Origin: JBBECF01 sp040881945
Lineage (GTDB): Bacteria > Pseudomonadota > Alphaproteobacteria > Dongiales > Dongiaceae
Reading direction: 5' to 3'
NCBI GenBank assembly: GCA_040881945.1
Contig: JBBECF010000023.1
Coordinates: forward strand, 1-45,145
DNA: 45,145 bases
In this document: positions 25,061 through 35,200 of the stretch, piece by piece
How the letters are laid out: each line of letters starts with the position of its first letter
How positions within the stretch are numbered: the first letter of the stretch is position 1
The notes under the pieces: model-generated
The model's database searches: none
What the model saw: the letters and a program-made list of their open reading frames with translations, nothing else
What the model was told of the DNA's origin: nothing
Translations under genes and position numbers: made by a program

Positions 25061-25064
<4 letters not shown>
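24177..25064 (-). CDS. livG: Branched-chain amino acid ABC transporter ATP-binding protein LivG
   Basis: The 295-aa ATPase has Walker A GPNGAGKT, the LivG-type signature LPYGAQRRLEIARAM, Walker B VLFCLDEPAAGLNP and LLIEHDMSVVMGISDHIVVL. The C-terminal extension of about 25 residues (EESEELPADVARDLAAS) is charged and non-conserved. The ATG overlaps the livM stop (ATGA), indicating coupling. Confidence 0.95.
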
Positions 25065-26560
<1,496 letters not shown>

Positions 26561-26565
26561 CGGCG

Positions 26566-27480
<915 letters not shown>

Positions 27481-27737
27481 CGACTTCCCTTCACACGTCG
27501 GCGGCGGCACGGCAACCGCCGCCGCGTGATGTCGGTCGTTCGTCGGTCACGATGATGGCAATCGATGGCAACCCGTCCCGCGACAGCAACGGGCTAGCCC
27601 TCCCCACGCGCCTCTCCCCAGCCCCGCGCCTTGTTCGGGCGCACGACGGCTGCGGCACCCTGTTTTATTGTTGTCGAGCCTAGCCCACGCCCGAAGACCC
27701 AGCAAGACGATTTCGGCGGCGACGCCGCGGCGGAAGA

Positions 27738-27977
27738 TCAGACTTTGGTCGGGTCCGGTGCGGGTCGCGATACCGTCCGGCGCCGGCCGACCACGTAGCG
27801 CAACTTGCGCACCGCCGCGTGCGCCAGCGCCGTCTCGCCGGCGCGCGGGTTGCCGACGATGGAGACCTCGACCAGGCTGACCGGATCGACGGCCGTGACC
27901 TTGACCACGTTGCCGATACGATAGAACTCGAGCAGCGCCTCGGCCGCGTCGCCCGCCGACAGGCGATCTTCCTTCAT
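27738..27977 (-). CDS. DUF6898-like small protein
   Basis: This 79-aa soluble protein (MKEDRLSAGDAAEALLEFYR at the N-terminus, then VVKVTAVDPVSLVEVSIVG and AVRKLRYVVGRR) resembles a small family of unknown function seen in Rhodospirillales (DUF6898, from memory). The fold looks alpha-beta and basic at the end. Its ATG overlaps the stop of the histidine kinase gene (ATGA), so it is co-translated with the kinase. No role is known to me. Confidence 0.7.
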   Translation of the reverse strand: MKEDRLSAGDAAEALLEFYRIGNVVKVTAVDPVSLVEVSIVGNPRAGETALAHAAVRKLRYVVGRRRTVSRPAPDPTKV

Positions 27978-29914
27978 CCCGACAGCCGCGACGACGCCCC
28001 CGTCGGCGACAGGGTGCGGGTCGGCGGGAAGCGGACCGTAACGGTCGTCCCGGCGCCGACGCAACTGCGGACGGCCAGTGTCCCGCCATGCAGCTTGGCG
28101 AAGGAATCGCACAGCGGCAGCCCGAGGCCGGTCCCGGAATACTTGCGCTGGAACGCGTTCTCGATCTGACCGAACGGCGCCAGGATCCGCGGAATGTCGC
28201 GCTCGTCGATGCCGATGCCGGTGTCCGTGACGGCGAAGGCCAGCGCGCCGGCCGCGTCCTGCGTCACGTTCAGCCGCGCCAGGCCGCCGGGTGGGGTGAA
28301 TTTGACGGCGTTGGAGAGCAGGTTGAGCAGCATTTGGTTGAGCAGTTGCGGATCGCCCCACAGGTCCGGCGTCGGGTCCGGCAGCGCGATCTCGAGGCGC
28401 ACCTTCGCCTCGGCGGCGCGGCCCCTGATGATGCGCTCGACGGCCTCGACGACCTTGCCGACGACGACGACGTCTTCGTGCAGCTCGAACCTGCCCGCCT
28501 CGACCTTCGCCATGTCGAGCAGATCGTTGATGATCTTCAGCAGATGTTCGCCGCTGAAGTGGATGTCGACGGCATAGCCGCGATAGGTGGCGTTGCCGAG
28601 GGGGCCGAGAAGCTCCCGGCCGATGAGCTCGGAGAAGCCGAGGATGGCGTTCAGCGGCGTGCGCAATTCGTGGCTCATGTTGGCGAGGAACTCGCTCTTG
28701 GCGCGGCTGGCGAATTCGGCCTGTTCCTTCGCGCCGCGCAGTTCCGCCTCGACCTTCTTGCGCTCGGTGATGTCGCGCGCGACGCACACGATGCGCCGCG
28801 TCCGGCCCTCGCCCTGCGGCATCGCCGAGCACGAGACCAACGCCGGGACGATTCCGCCGTCCTGCCGGACCAGGACGCATTCCTCGCTGGCGATGATTCC
28901 GTCGCTCTTGACCGTTCCGAAGTCGAATTCCTCGGCGGGGTCCGCCGTACGCTTCAGCACCTCGTCGACCTGCCGGCCGATCAGGTCCGCCAGCTCGTAG
29001 CCAAGCAGGCGGCAGGTCGCCTCGTTCGCCGTCTCGACGACGCCGTCGAAGCTCAGGACCAGCAGCGGATCGAGCATGCTGGCCAGGATGTTGTCGAGAT
29101 AGCCCTTCGACACCGTCGTGCGGCGAAGGTCGTCGGCCATCCCTTTCAGGGACAGGGCCAGGTCGCCGATCTCGTCGGCACGCCCGACCGGAACCTCGAC
29201 GTCGTACTCGCCGGCGCCGATCCGCCGCGTCATGTCGGACAGGGTGGTGATCGGGCGGCTCAGGCTTTCCGCAATCGCGCCACTGAGAAACAGGGCGATC
29301 GCAATCAGTGCGCCGGAGACGATCGCGGTCGCGGCGATGATGTTCCGGTGCCCGCGATGCGTGATCGCGCCCAGGGTTTGCTCCATGGCGGCGATGTCCT
29401 TGGCCACCGGCGCCAGGGAGAGGCCAAGCTTCACGCCGCCCAGCAGTTGGTCGCCGATCACGATCGGCGCGGCCGCGTGCAGCGTGTCTTCGTCGATGAC
29501 CGAGCCGACCTCGCGCGTTTGCAGCACGCGCCGGACAAGGGCATCGTCGAGCTGCCGTCCGTAGTTCTCCAACCCTTCCGACCCGTCGTGAATCACTTTG
29601 CCTTCGGGGTCGAAAACGAAGGCATAGACGACACTTTCCTGTCCGGCGGCGGACCTGACCAGGTCGAGGATGAGGTCCATGTCGAGCCGGTAGAGCGGGT
29701 TGACCAGGTTATCCGCCAGACTGACGGCCAGCCCCACGCCTTGCTTGTTGATTTGATCGAGCAACGCGGAGGTCAGGAGGGCGTCGCTCGATCGCCGCAT
29801 CTCGGAGGTCGCGGCGCCGAATTGCAGGAACAGCGCGCCCCCCAGCGCCATGACGATGGACGCCGTGAGGACCAGCAGCGTGAGGAAATAGCGGCCGCGA
29901 AGGCGAAGCTTCAT
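27974..29914 (-). CDS. Membrane-bound PAS-domain sensor histidine kinase
   Basis: The 646-aa hybrid-free kinase has a membrane helix (about 8-30), a periplasmic sensor region of about 155 residues, a second helix (about 192-213), a HAMP domain (about 214-266), a PAS domain (about 270-385), and a HisKA domain with SHELRTPLNAILGFSEL (His415). The HATPase_c domain follows, with NLLSNAVKF, TDTGIGID and GTGLGLPL. No receiver domain and no response regulator gene is nearby. It is directly downstream of a PhnD-like binding protein gene (35 nt gap), which suggests that the binding protein presents a ligand to the periplasmic domain. Confidence 0.9.
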   Translation of the reverse strand: MKLRLRGRYFLTLLVLTASIVMALGGALFLQFGAATSEMRRSSDALLTSALLDQINKQGVGLAVSLADNLVNPLYRLDMDLILDLVRSAAGQESVVYAFVFDPEGKVIHDGSEGLENYGRQLDDALVRRVLQTREVGSVIDEDTLHAAAPIVIGDQLLGGVKLGLSLAPVAKDIAAMEQTLGAITHRGHRNIIAATAIVSGALIAIALFLSGAIAESLSRPITTLSDMTRRIGAGEYDVEVPVGRADEIGDLALSLKGMADDLRRTTVSKGYLDNILASMLDPLLVLSFDGVVETANEATCRLLGYELADLIGRQVDEVLKRTADPAEEFDFGTVKSDGIIASEECVLVRQDGGIVPALVSCSAMPQGEGRTRRIVCVARDITERKKVEAELRGAKEQAEFASRAKSEFLANMSHELRTPLNAILGFSELIGRELLGPLGNATYRGYAVDIHFSGEHLLKIINDLLDMAKVEAGRFELHEDVVVVGKVVEAVERIIRGRAAEAKVRLEIALPDPTPDLWGDPQLLNQMLLNLLSNAVKFTPPGGLARLNVTQDAAGALAFAVTDTGIGIDERDIPRILAPFGQIENAFQRKYSGTGLGLPLCDSFAKLHGGTLAVRSCVGAGTTVTVRFPPTRTLSPTGASSRLSG

Positions 29915-29949
29915 CGCATCCCTGCCGTCACCGCCGCGACGGCGCCGCG

Positions 29950-30897
29950 CTAGCGTATCTCCGCCACGACCAGCGGATAGAGGCGGCGGACCATGTCCAG
30001 TCCCTGCCCGCCCAAGCCGGCGATCTCGTCGTACTTCGCGACGCCGTAATAGGCCTTGAGCGCTTCCTGGCCGGCCGCGTCGGTGTGCATGGCGGCCAAG
30101 AGCTCCTTGAGCCCGGCCTTCAGCCCTTGATCGAGACCGCCGCGAGACAGGATGGACGACCGGAGCAGCGGCTCGCTGGCGTGGAAGATGACGAGGTCCT
30201 GCTTGATCGGATCGGGCGTGCGCTGCACGTCTTCCCAGTCCTGGTCGCTGATCGCCCCGGCGTCGACGATCCCGCGCGCCACCCACACCGCGATGTTCAC
30301 CTCCTCGTCCGCGAAGGCGTAACCGATCGTGCCGGGGGCCGGATGGCCGTTGGGCGGAATCTCGACCGCGGTCAGCCCTTCCTGCCTGAGCATGGCGAGC
30401 GGCATCAGGAATCCTGTCGTCGAGCCCGGATCCTCGAATCCGATCTTGCGGCCGCGCAGGTCGGCGAGCGACGCGATGCCGCTGTCGCGGCGGGTGATGA
30501 AGACGGTGTGGTATTCCGCGACGCCCTTCTTCCATTCGCGCAGCAGGAACTCCGCGCCCGCTTCGGCGGCGAACTGGACCGCCGAGAACGCCGTCGCCGA
30601 GAACAGGTCGACCGCGCCCGTGCGCAGCAGTTGGATCATCTCTTCGTTGTTCGCCGCGGCGACGACGGCGCCGCGTTCGATACCGCGGTCGCCGAGGCGC
30701 GACGCGAGGTAGTCGGCCATCGCCTGCAATTTCGGGAACTGCTTCTTGGGGTCGCTCGTGATCGCGCCGACGACGAGCGTGCGCGCCCGATCGGCGGTCT
30801 GCGGCGCGGCGGTCGTCTCCGCGGCGGGCGCCGGCACGGCGGCGCCGAACCAAAGGCCGAGGCAGGCCGCGACGAGTATCGGCGTCGATCGTTTCAT
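29950..30897 (-). CDS. PhnD-like phosphate/phosphonate-type periplasmic binding protein
   Basis: The 315-aa protein has a signal peptide (MKRSTPILVAACLGLWFGAA, cleavage around PAPAAE) and a type II periplasmic-binding fold with PhnD-family features: VVGAITSDPKKQFPKLQAMADYL, NNEEMIQLLRTGAVDLFSAT, and GRKIGFEDPGSTTGF with the Ser/Thr cluster that binds oxyanions in this family. I chose the ATG at 30897 after GGAGAA. No PhnC/PhnE permease or ATPase genes are nearby, so it probably serves the adjacent kinase rather than transport. The true ligand is unknown. Confidence 0.82.
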   Translation of the reverse strand: MKRSTPILVAACLGLWFGAAVPAPAAETTAAPQTADRARTLVVGAITSDPKKQFPKLQAMADYLASRLGDRGIERGAVVAAANNEEMIQLLRTGAVDLFSATAFSAVQFAAEAGAEFLLREWKKGVAEYHTVFITRRDSGIASLADLRGRKIGFEDPGSTTGFLMPLAMLRQEGLTAVEIPPNGHPAPGTIGYAFADEEVNIAVWVARGIVDAGAISDQDWEDVQRTPDPIKQDLVIFHASEPLLRSSILSRGGLDQGLKAGLKELLAAMHTDAAGQEALKAYYGVAKYDEIAGLGGQGLDMVRRLYPLVVAEIR

Positions 30898-31119
30898 GGC
30901 ATCGTTCTCCGGCTGTTCCGCACCACGGACGGACGCCGACGATGCTTCGGCGCCCCGCCGGCGGGTCGGATGTGGCGCCATCATTGTGCCAGCACGAAGG
31001 TGAAGGGCGCGTTAACGATGGCGGTGTCGCGGCCCGGCCGCTCGGCCCTTGTGTTGCGCCCGGCGCCCTCGCAAGATGTGGTAAGAGGCCGCGTCACCCG
31101 TCTTCGAACGGAGAGACCC

Positions 31120-32337
31120 ATGACGACAGCCGAGCGTGCCGCGGCCGGGGCGCAGAACCCGGCCCGACCCGAGTTCCAGTGGGACGACCCGCTGCTGTTC
31201 GAGGACCAGCTCGCCGAAGACGAGCGGCTGGTGCGCGACACGGCGCGGCAGTACTGCCGGGACCGGCTGATGCCGCGCATCCTCGAGGCCAACCGGCACG
31301 AGCGCTTCGACCGCGAGATCATGACCGAGCTGGGGGCGCTGGGCCTGCTCGGGTCCACCATCGCGGGCTACGGCTGCGCCGGCGTGAACTACGTTTCCTA
31401 CGGCTTGATCGCGCGCGAGGTCGAGCGCGTGGATTCCGGCTACCGCTCGGCGATGAGCGTGCAGTCGAGCCTGGTGATGCACCCGATCCACGCCTACGGC
31501 ACCGAGGCGCAACGGGAAAAGTACCTGCCCCGGCTGGCGCGCGGCGAACTGATCGGCTGTTTCGGCCTGACCGAGCCCGATCACGGGTCGGACCCCGGCG
31601 GCATGACCAGCCGGGCGCGCAAGGTCGCCGGCGGCTATGTGCTCAAGGGCGCGAAGACCTGGATCACCAACGCGCCGATCGCCGACGTGTTCGTCGTCTG
31701 GGCCAAGGACGAGTCGGGCACGATCCGCGGCTTCATCCTGGAAAAGGGGATGAAGGGCCTGAGCGCGCCGAAGATCGAGGGCAAGTTCAGCTTGCGCGCC
31801 TCGATCACCGGCGAGATCGTGATGGACGACGTGGCGGTGCCCGAGGACAACCTGCTGCCCGGGGCGAGCGGTCTCGGGGGACCGTTCGGCTGCCTCAACG
31901 GCGCCCGTTACGGCATCGCCTGGGGGGCGCTCGGCGCCGCCGAGTTCTGCTGGCACGCGGCGCGAAATTACACGCTGCAGCGCCACCAGTTCGGCCGGCC
32001 GCTGGCCGCCACCCAGCTCGTCCAGAAGAAGCTCGCCGACATGCAGACGGAGATCGCGCTCGGGCTCCAGGCCTGCCTGCGCCTCGGTCGGCTCAAGGAC
32101 CAGGGCCGGGCAGCGCCGGAGATGGTCTCGATGCTGAAGCGCAACTCCTGCGGCAAGGCGCTCGACATCGCGAGGCTTGCGCGCGACATGCACGGCGCCA
32201 ACGGCATCGCCGACGAATTCCACGTCATCCGCCACGTGATGAACCTCGAGGCGGTCAACACCTATGAGGGCACCCACGACATCCACGCCCTTATCCTGGG
32301 CCGCGCCCAGACCGGAATTCAGGCGTTTTCGAGTTGA
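31120..32337 (+). CDS. gcdH: Glutaryl-CoA dehydrogenase (acyl-CoA dehydrogenase family)
   Basis: This 405-aa flavoenzyme is of the GcdH type, which oxidises and decarboxylates glutaryl-CoA to crotonyl-CoA in lysine/tryptophan breakdown. Diagnostic stretches are YRSAMSVQSSLVMHPI, FGLTEPDHGSDPGGM, GAKTWITNAPIADVFVVWAK, QRHQFGRPLAATQLVQKKLADM and NTYEGTHDIHALILGRAQTG, with the catalytic Glu at 383. The ATG at 31120 follows GGAGAGA. It is divergent from the PhnD-like gene, with 222 nt between. No other glutarate-pathway gene is visible nearby. Confidence 0.92.
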   Translation: MTTAERAAAGAQNPARPEFQWDDPLLFEDQLAEDERLVRDTARQYCRDRLMPRILEANRHERFDREIMTELGALGLLGSTIAGYGCAGVNYVSYGLIAREVERVDSGYRSAMSVQSSLVMHPIHAYGTEAQREKYLPRLARGELIGCFGLTEPDHGSDPGGMTSRARKVAGGYVLKGAKTWITNAPIADVFVVWAKDESGTIRGFILEKGMKGLSAPKIEGKFSLRASITGEIVMDDVAVPEDNLLPGASGLGGPFGCLNGARYGIAWGALGAAEFCWHAARNYTLQRHQFGRPLAATQLVQKKLADMQTEIALGLQACLRLGRLKDQGRAAPEMVSMLKRNSCGKALDIARLARDMHGANGIADEFHVIRHVMNLEAVNTYEGTHDIHALILGRAQTGIQAFSS

Positions 32338-32430
32338 CTCCGTGAACCACATCCCCGCTACCGATTGCCGTTGCGCGCGGTAAGGAGAGTGTGCCAGAGT
32401 AAGATTTTCGACTTGAAGTAAGGTGCTGCG

Positions 32431-32679
32431 ATGCCGACGGCGACGCTGACGAGCAAGGGCCAGATGACGATCCCAAAAGTGATCCGGGACGAACTGGACC
32501 TAAAGCCCGGGGACCGAGTGGAGCTGAACGTCCTGCCGGACGGGCGCGTGTTGATGACGCCGACCGTTCCCCTCGCCTCGCTCGCCGGAATTCTGCCGAA
32601 ACCCAAGCGAGCCTACACTGTCGAGGACATGAACACCGCCATCGTCGAGGCGGTAAGCCGCAAGTACAAGCGCCGGTGA
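32431..32679 (+). CDS. vapB: AbrB/SpoVT-type antitoxin (VapB-like)
   Basis: The 82-aa protein has the swapped-hairpin AbrB DNA-binding domain at its N-terminus (TATLTSKGQMTIPKVIRDEL, then LKPGDRVELNV) and a C-terminal helix likely to wrap the toxin (YTVEDMNTAIVEAVSRKY). It should neutralise the VapC nuclease and repress the operon. The stop codon overlaps the toxin's GTG start (GTGA), the classic coupled arrangement. Its base composition looks less GC-rich than that of neighbouring genes. Confidence 0.88.
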   Translation: MPTATLTSKGQMTIPKVIRDELDLKPGDRVELNVLPDGRVLMTPTVPLASLAGILPKPKRAYTVEDMNTAIVEAVSRKYKRR

Positions 32680-33071
32680 TCGGCCTCGACACGAACATTG
32701 TCGTCCGCCATCTCGTGGCCGACGATGCGGCGCAGGCTCGCCGGGTCCGTGATTTCCTTGCGGCCAATTGCACCGTTCACGATCCCGGCTTCGTGAACCG
32801 CGTGGTCTTATGCGAGGTCGTCTGGGTTCTGAAGCGGCTCTACCGATACGACCGCGGTATCATCGCGGACGCCATCGCTGGGCTGCTCCAAGCGGCCGAG
32901 CTACGGATCGAGGATCACGATGCAGCGGTAGAAGCCCTGGCCGCCTATCGCCGGAGTCAAGCGGATTTCGCCGATTGCCTGGTTGGCGTACTCAATCGCG
33001 CAAACGGCTGTCGGATAACCGTGACCTTGGATCGGATGGCTGCAATGCTACCCGAATTTCAGCCGCTTTGA
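32676..33071 (+). CDS. vapC: PIN-domain ribonuclease toxin VapC
   Basis: The 131-aa PIN-domain toxin would cleave RNA with a Mg2+ site. Expected acidic residues are present: D5 in GLDTNIVVR, E47 in VVLCEVVWVL, D97/D100 in SQADFADCLVG, and D119 in TLD. The order and the 4-nt overlap with vapB support an intact, complete toxin-antitoxin pair. It is inserted between gcdH and the oxygenase gene, with no shared function evident. Confidence 0.9.
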   Translation: MIGLDTNIVVRHLVADDAAQARRVRDFLAANCTVHDPGFVNRVVLCEVVWVLKRLYRYDRGIIADAIAGLLQAAELRIEDHDAAVEALAAYRRSQADFADCLVGVLNRANGCRITVTLDRMAAMLPEFQPL

Positions 33072-33114
33072 GACGCCGACGCCAAGGCGGCCACCATGGA
33101 GCCGAACGACACGC

Positions 33115-33906
33115 ATGAAACTGACTTGCGACCAGCTTGATCGCCTCGATCGCGACGGCTTCCTCGTCCTGCCCAACCTGTTCTCGGCGGCGGAGGTGGA
33201 CGTGTTGCGGGCCGAGCTGCCGCGGCTGTTCGCCGAGGACACGGCCGCCAACTTCCGCGAAAGGCACAGCGGCCAGGTGCGCACCGCCATGGGGCTGCAT
33301 CGGCGCAGCGCGGTCTATGCCCGGCTGGTGCGCCACCCGCGGCTGCTCGGCCCGGCGATGCAGGTCGCCGGCAACCGTCTCTACGTCCAGCAGGTGAAGG
33401 TCAACGTCAAGGCGGCGTTCGGCGGTGAGGCCTGGCAGTGGCATTACGATTTCGCCACCCACCGCGGCGAGGACGGCGTGCTGGAACCGCTGGCGATCAA
33501 CCTGCACGTCTTCCTCGACGACGTGAGCGAGTTCAACGGGCCGCTCTATTTCATCCCGGGGTCGCACCGGCACGGACCCGTGCCGGCGACCCTGGACACG
33601 GAGACGACCAGCTATCCGCTGTGGGTGATCGACAACGACACGGTGGCCCGGCTCGTCGGCGAGGGCGGCATCGTTTCGGCGACCGGGCCGGCCGGCACCG
33701 GGCTGATCTTCGGCGACTGCCTGGTGCACGGATCGCCGCCCAACATGTCGCCCTGGCATCGGCGCATCTTCTCGCTGATCGTCAACCCGGTGTCGAACGC
33801 GCTCACTCAGCCCCAACGCCCCGATTACCAGCACCACCGCGACCTCGCGCCCGTGGTGCCGCTTGCCGATGACTGCCTGCTCGAACCCGTCGATGCCGCC
33901 GGCTGA
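33115..33906 (+). CDS. Phytanoyl-CoA dioxygenase (PhyH)-family Fe(II)/2-oxoglutarate oxygenase
   Basis: The 263-aa protein has the jelly-roll oxygenase facial triad H110-x-D112 in WHYDFATH and H205 in CLVHGSPPN, with an arginine (R216/R217) placed to bind 2-oxoglutarate. FNGPLYFIPGSHRHGP is typical of the PhyH/EctD group. It should hydroxylate a small molecule, but the substrate cannot be read from the sequence. The end overlaps the start of the second glyA-like gene by 14 nt, so the two are likely made together and may act in one pathway. Confidence 0.85.
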   Translation: MKLTCDQLDRLDRDGFLVLPNLFSAAEVDVLRAELPRLFAEDTAANFRERHSGQVRTAMGLHRRSAVYARLVRHPRLLGPAMQVAGNRLYVQQVKVNVKAAFGGEAWQWHYDFATHRGEDGVLEPLAINLHVFLDDVSEFNGPLYFIPGSHRHGPVPATLDTETTSYPLWVIDNDTVARLVGEGGIVSATGPAGTGLIFGDCLVHGSPPNMSPWHRRIFSLIVNPVSNALTQPQRPDYQHHRDLAPVVPLADDCLLEPVDAAG

Positions 33907-35200
33907 CGACGAGCGTCCGGGCGGACGCCGGCTGCACGACGGCTATTTCACCGCCCGGCTGGCCGAGGCCGACCCAGTCATCGCCGCCGCCGTCGCCGAG
34001 GAACTGCGCCGCCAGCGCGACGTGGTCGAGCTGATCGCCTCGGAGAACATCGTCAGCCGCGCCGTGCTCGATGCCCAGGGGTCGATCCTCACCAACCGGA
34101 GCATCGAAGGCTACCCCGGCGAGCGCTACCATGGCGGCGCCGTCCACGTCGACGTCATCGAGCGCGAGGCCATCGCGCGTGCCTGCGCCCTGTTCGGCTG
34201 CCGCTTCGCCAACGTCCAGCCGCATTCCGGCAGCCAGGCCAACCACGCCGTGCTGTTCGCCGTCGCCCGCGCGGGCGACACGATCATGGGCATGGAGCTG
34301 GCGGCCGGCGGCCACCTGACCCACGGCGCGCCCTGGAACATCAGCGGGCAACTGTTCAACGCGGTGTCCTATGGCGTGCGCCGGAGCGACGGGCGGATCG
34401 ACTACGACGAGGTCGATGCGCTGGCCCGCGCCCACCGCCCCAAGCTGATCATCGCCGGCGGATCGGCCTATCCGCGGCGGATCGAGTTCGAGCCGCTGCG
34501 CCGGACCGCCGACGCCGTGGACGCGCGCCTGCTCGTCGACATGGCGCATTTCGCCGGGCTGGTCGCCGGCGGCGTCCACCCGAGCCCCCTGCCCCACGCC
34601 GACATCGTCACGACGACCACCTACAAGTCGCTGCGCGGCCCGCGCGGCGCCCTCGTCCTGACCAACGACGCGGACCTCGCGAAGCGGATCGACGCGGCGC
34701 TGTTCCCGGGGCTGCAGGGCACCCCGATGCTGCATGCCGTGACCGCCAAGGCGGTGTGCCTGGGCGAGGCGCTGAAACCGGAGTTCCGCGCCTACGCGGC
34801 CGCCGTCCTGGACAACGCCCGGACGCTGGCGGCGGTGCTGCTGCGGCGCGGCTACGACGTCGTCACCGGCGGCACCGATACGCCGCTCCTGCTCGTCGAC
34901 CTGCGCCGCCGCGGCCTCAAGGGCAACGTCGCGGCCGAGAGTCTCGACCGCGCCGGCATCACCTGCAACAAGAACCCGGTGCCGTTCGACGAGGAGAAGC
35001 CGGCGGTGTCGTCCGGGCTTCGCTTCGGCGCCTCGGCCGGCACGACGCGCGGCTTCGCGACACCGGAGTTCGAGCTGATCGGCAATTTGATCGCCGACGT
35101 GCTCGACGGCCTCGCGGGGGGCGACAACGGCGCGGCCGAAGCCGCGGCCGCGGCCCGGGTCACCGAGCTGACCCGGCGGTTCCCGATCTACGCCGATTAG
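33893..35200 (+). CDS. Divergent serine hydroxymethyltransferase paralogue
   Basis: The 435-aa fold-type I PLP enzyme clearly belongs to the GlyA family (ELIASENIVS, PHSGSQAN, AGGHLTHGAPWNISG, AGITCNKNPVPFDEEKPAVS). Compared with the canonical copy in this window, several active-site positions differ. NKYAEGYPG is NRSIEGYPG, RYYGGCE is RYHGGAV, and the residue before the PLP lysine (K245) is Tyr instead of His. It may be a 2-methylserine hydroxymethyltransferase or another aldolase-type enzyme. The start is uncertain (33863 is also possible). Its stop overlaps the convergent dehydrogenase stop codon. Confidence 0.85.
   Translation: MPPADDERPGGRRLHDGYFTARLAEADPVIAAAVAEELRRQRDVVELIASENIVSRAVLDAQGSILTNRSIEGYPGERYHGGAVHVDVIEREAIARACALFGCRFANVQPHSGSQANHAVLFAVARAGDTIMGMELAAGGHLTHGAPWNISGQLFNAVSYGVRRSDGRIDYDEVDALARAHRPKLIIAGGSAYPRRIEFEPLRRTADAVDARLLVDMAHFAGLVAGGVHPSPLPHADIVTTTTYKSLRGPRGALVLTNDADLAKRIDAALFPGLQGTPMLHAVTAKAVCLGEALKPEFRAYAAAVLDNARTLAAVLLRRGYDVVTGGTDTPLLLVDLRRRGLKGNVAAESLDRAGITCNKNPVPFDEEKPAVSSGLRFGASAGTTRGFATPEFELIGNLIADVLDGLAGGDNGAAEAAAAARVTELTRRFPIYAD

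Noticed and set aside
28088..29953. 621-codon + frame across the histidine kinase
   Set aside because: Antisense to a kinase whose domains are all conserved in order.
33893..35200. Second glyA as a simple recent duplication of the first
   Set aside because: The two proteins differ at many positions including the active site and in their surroundings; this is an old paralogue, not a recent copy.
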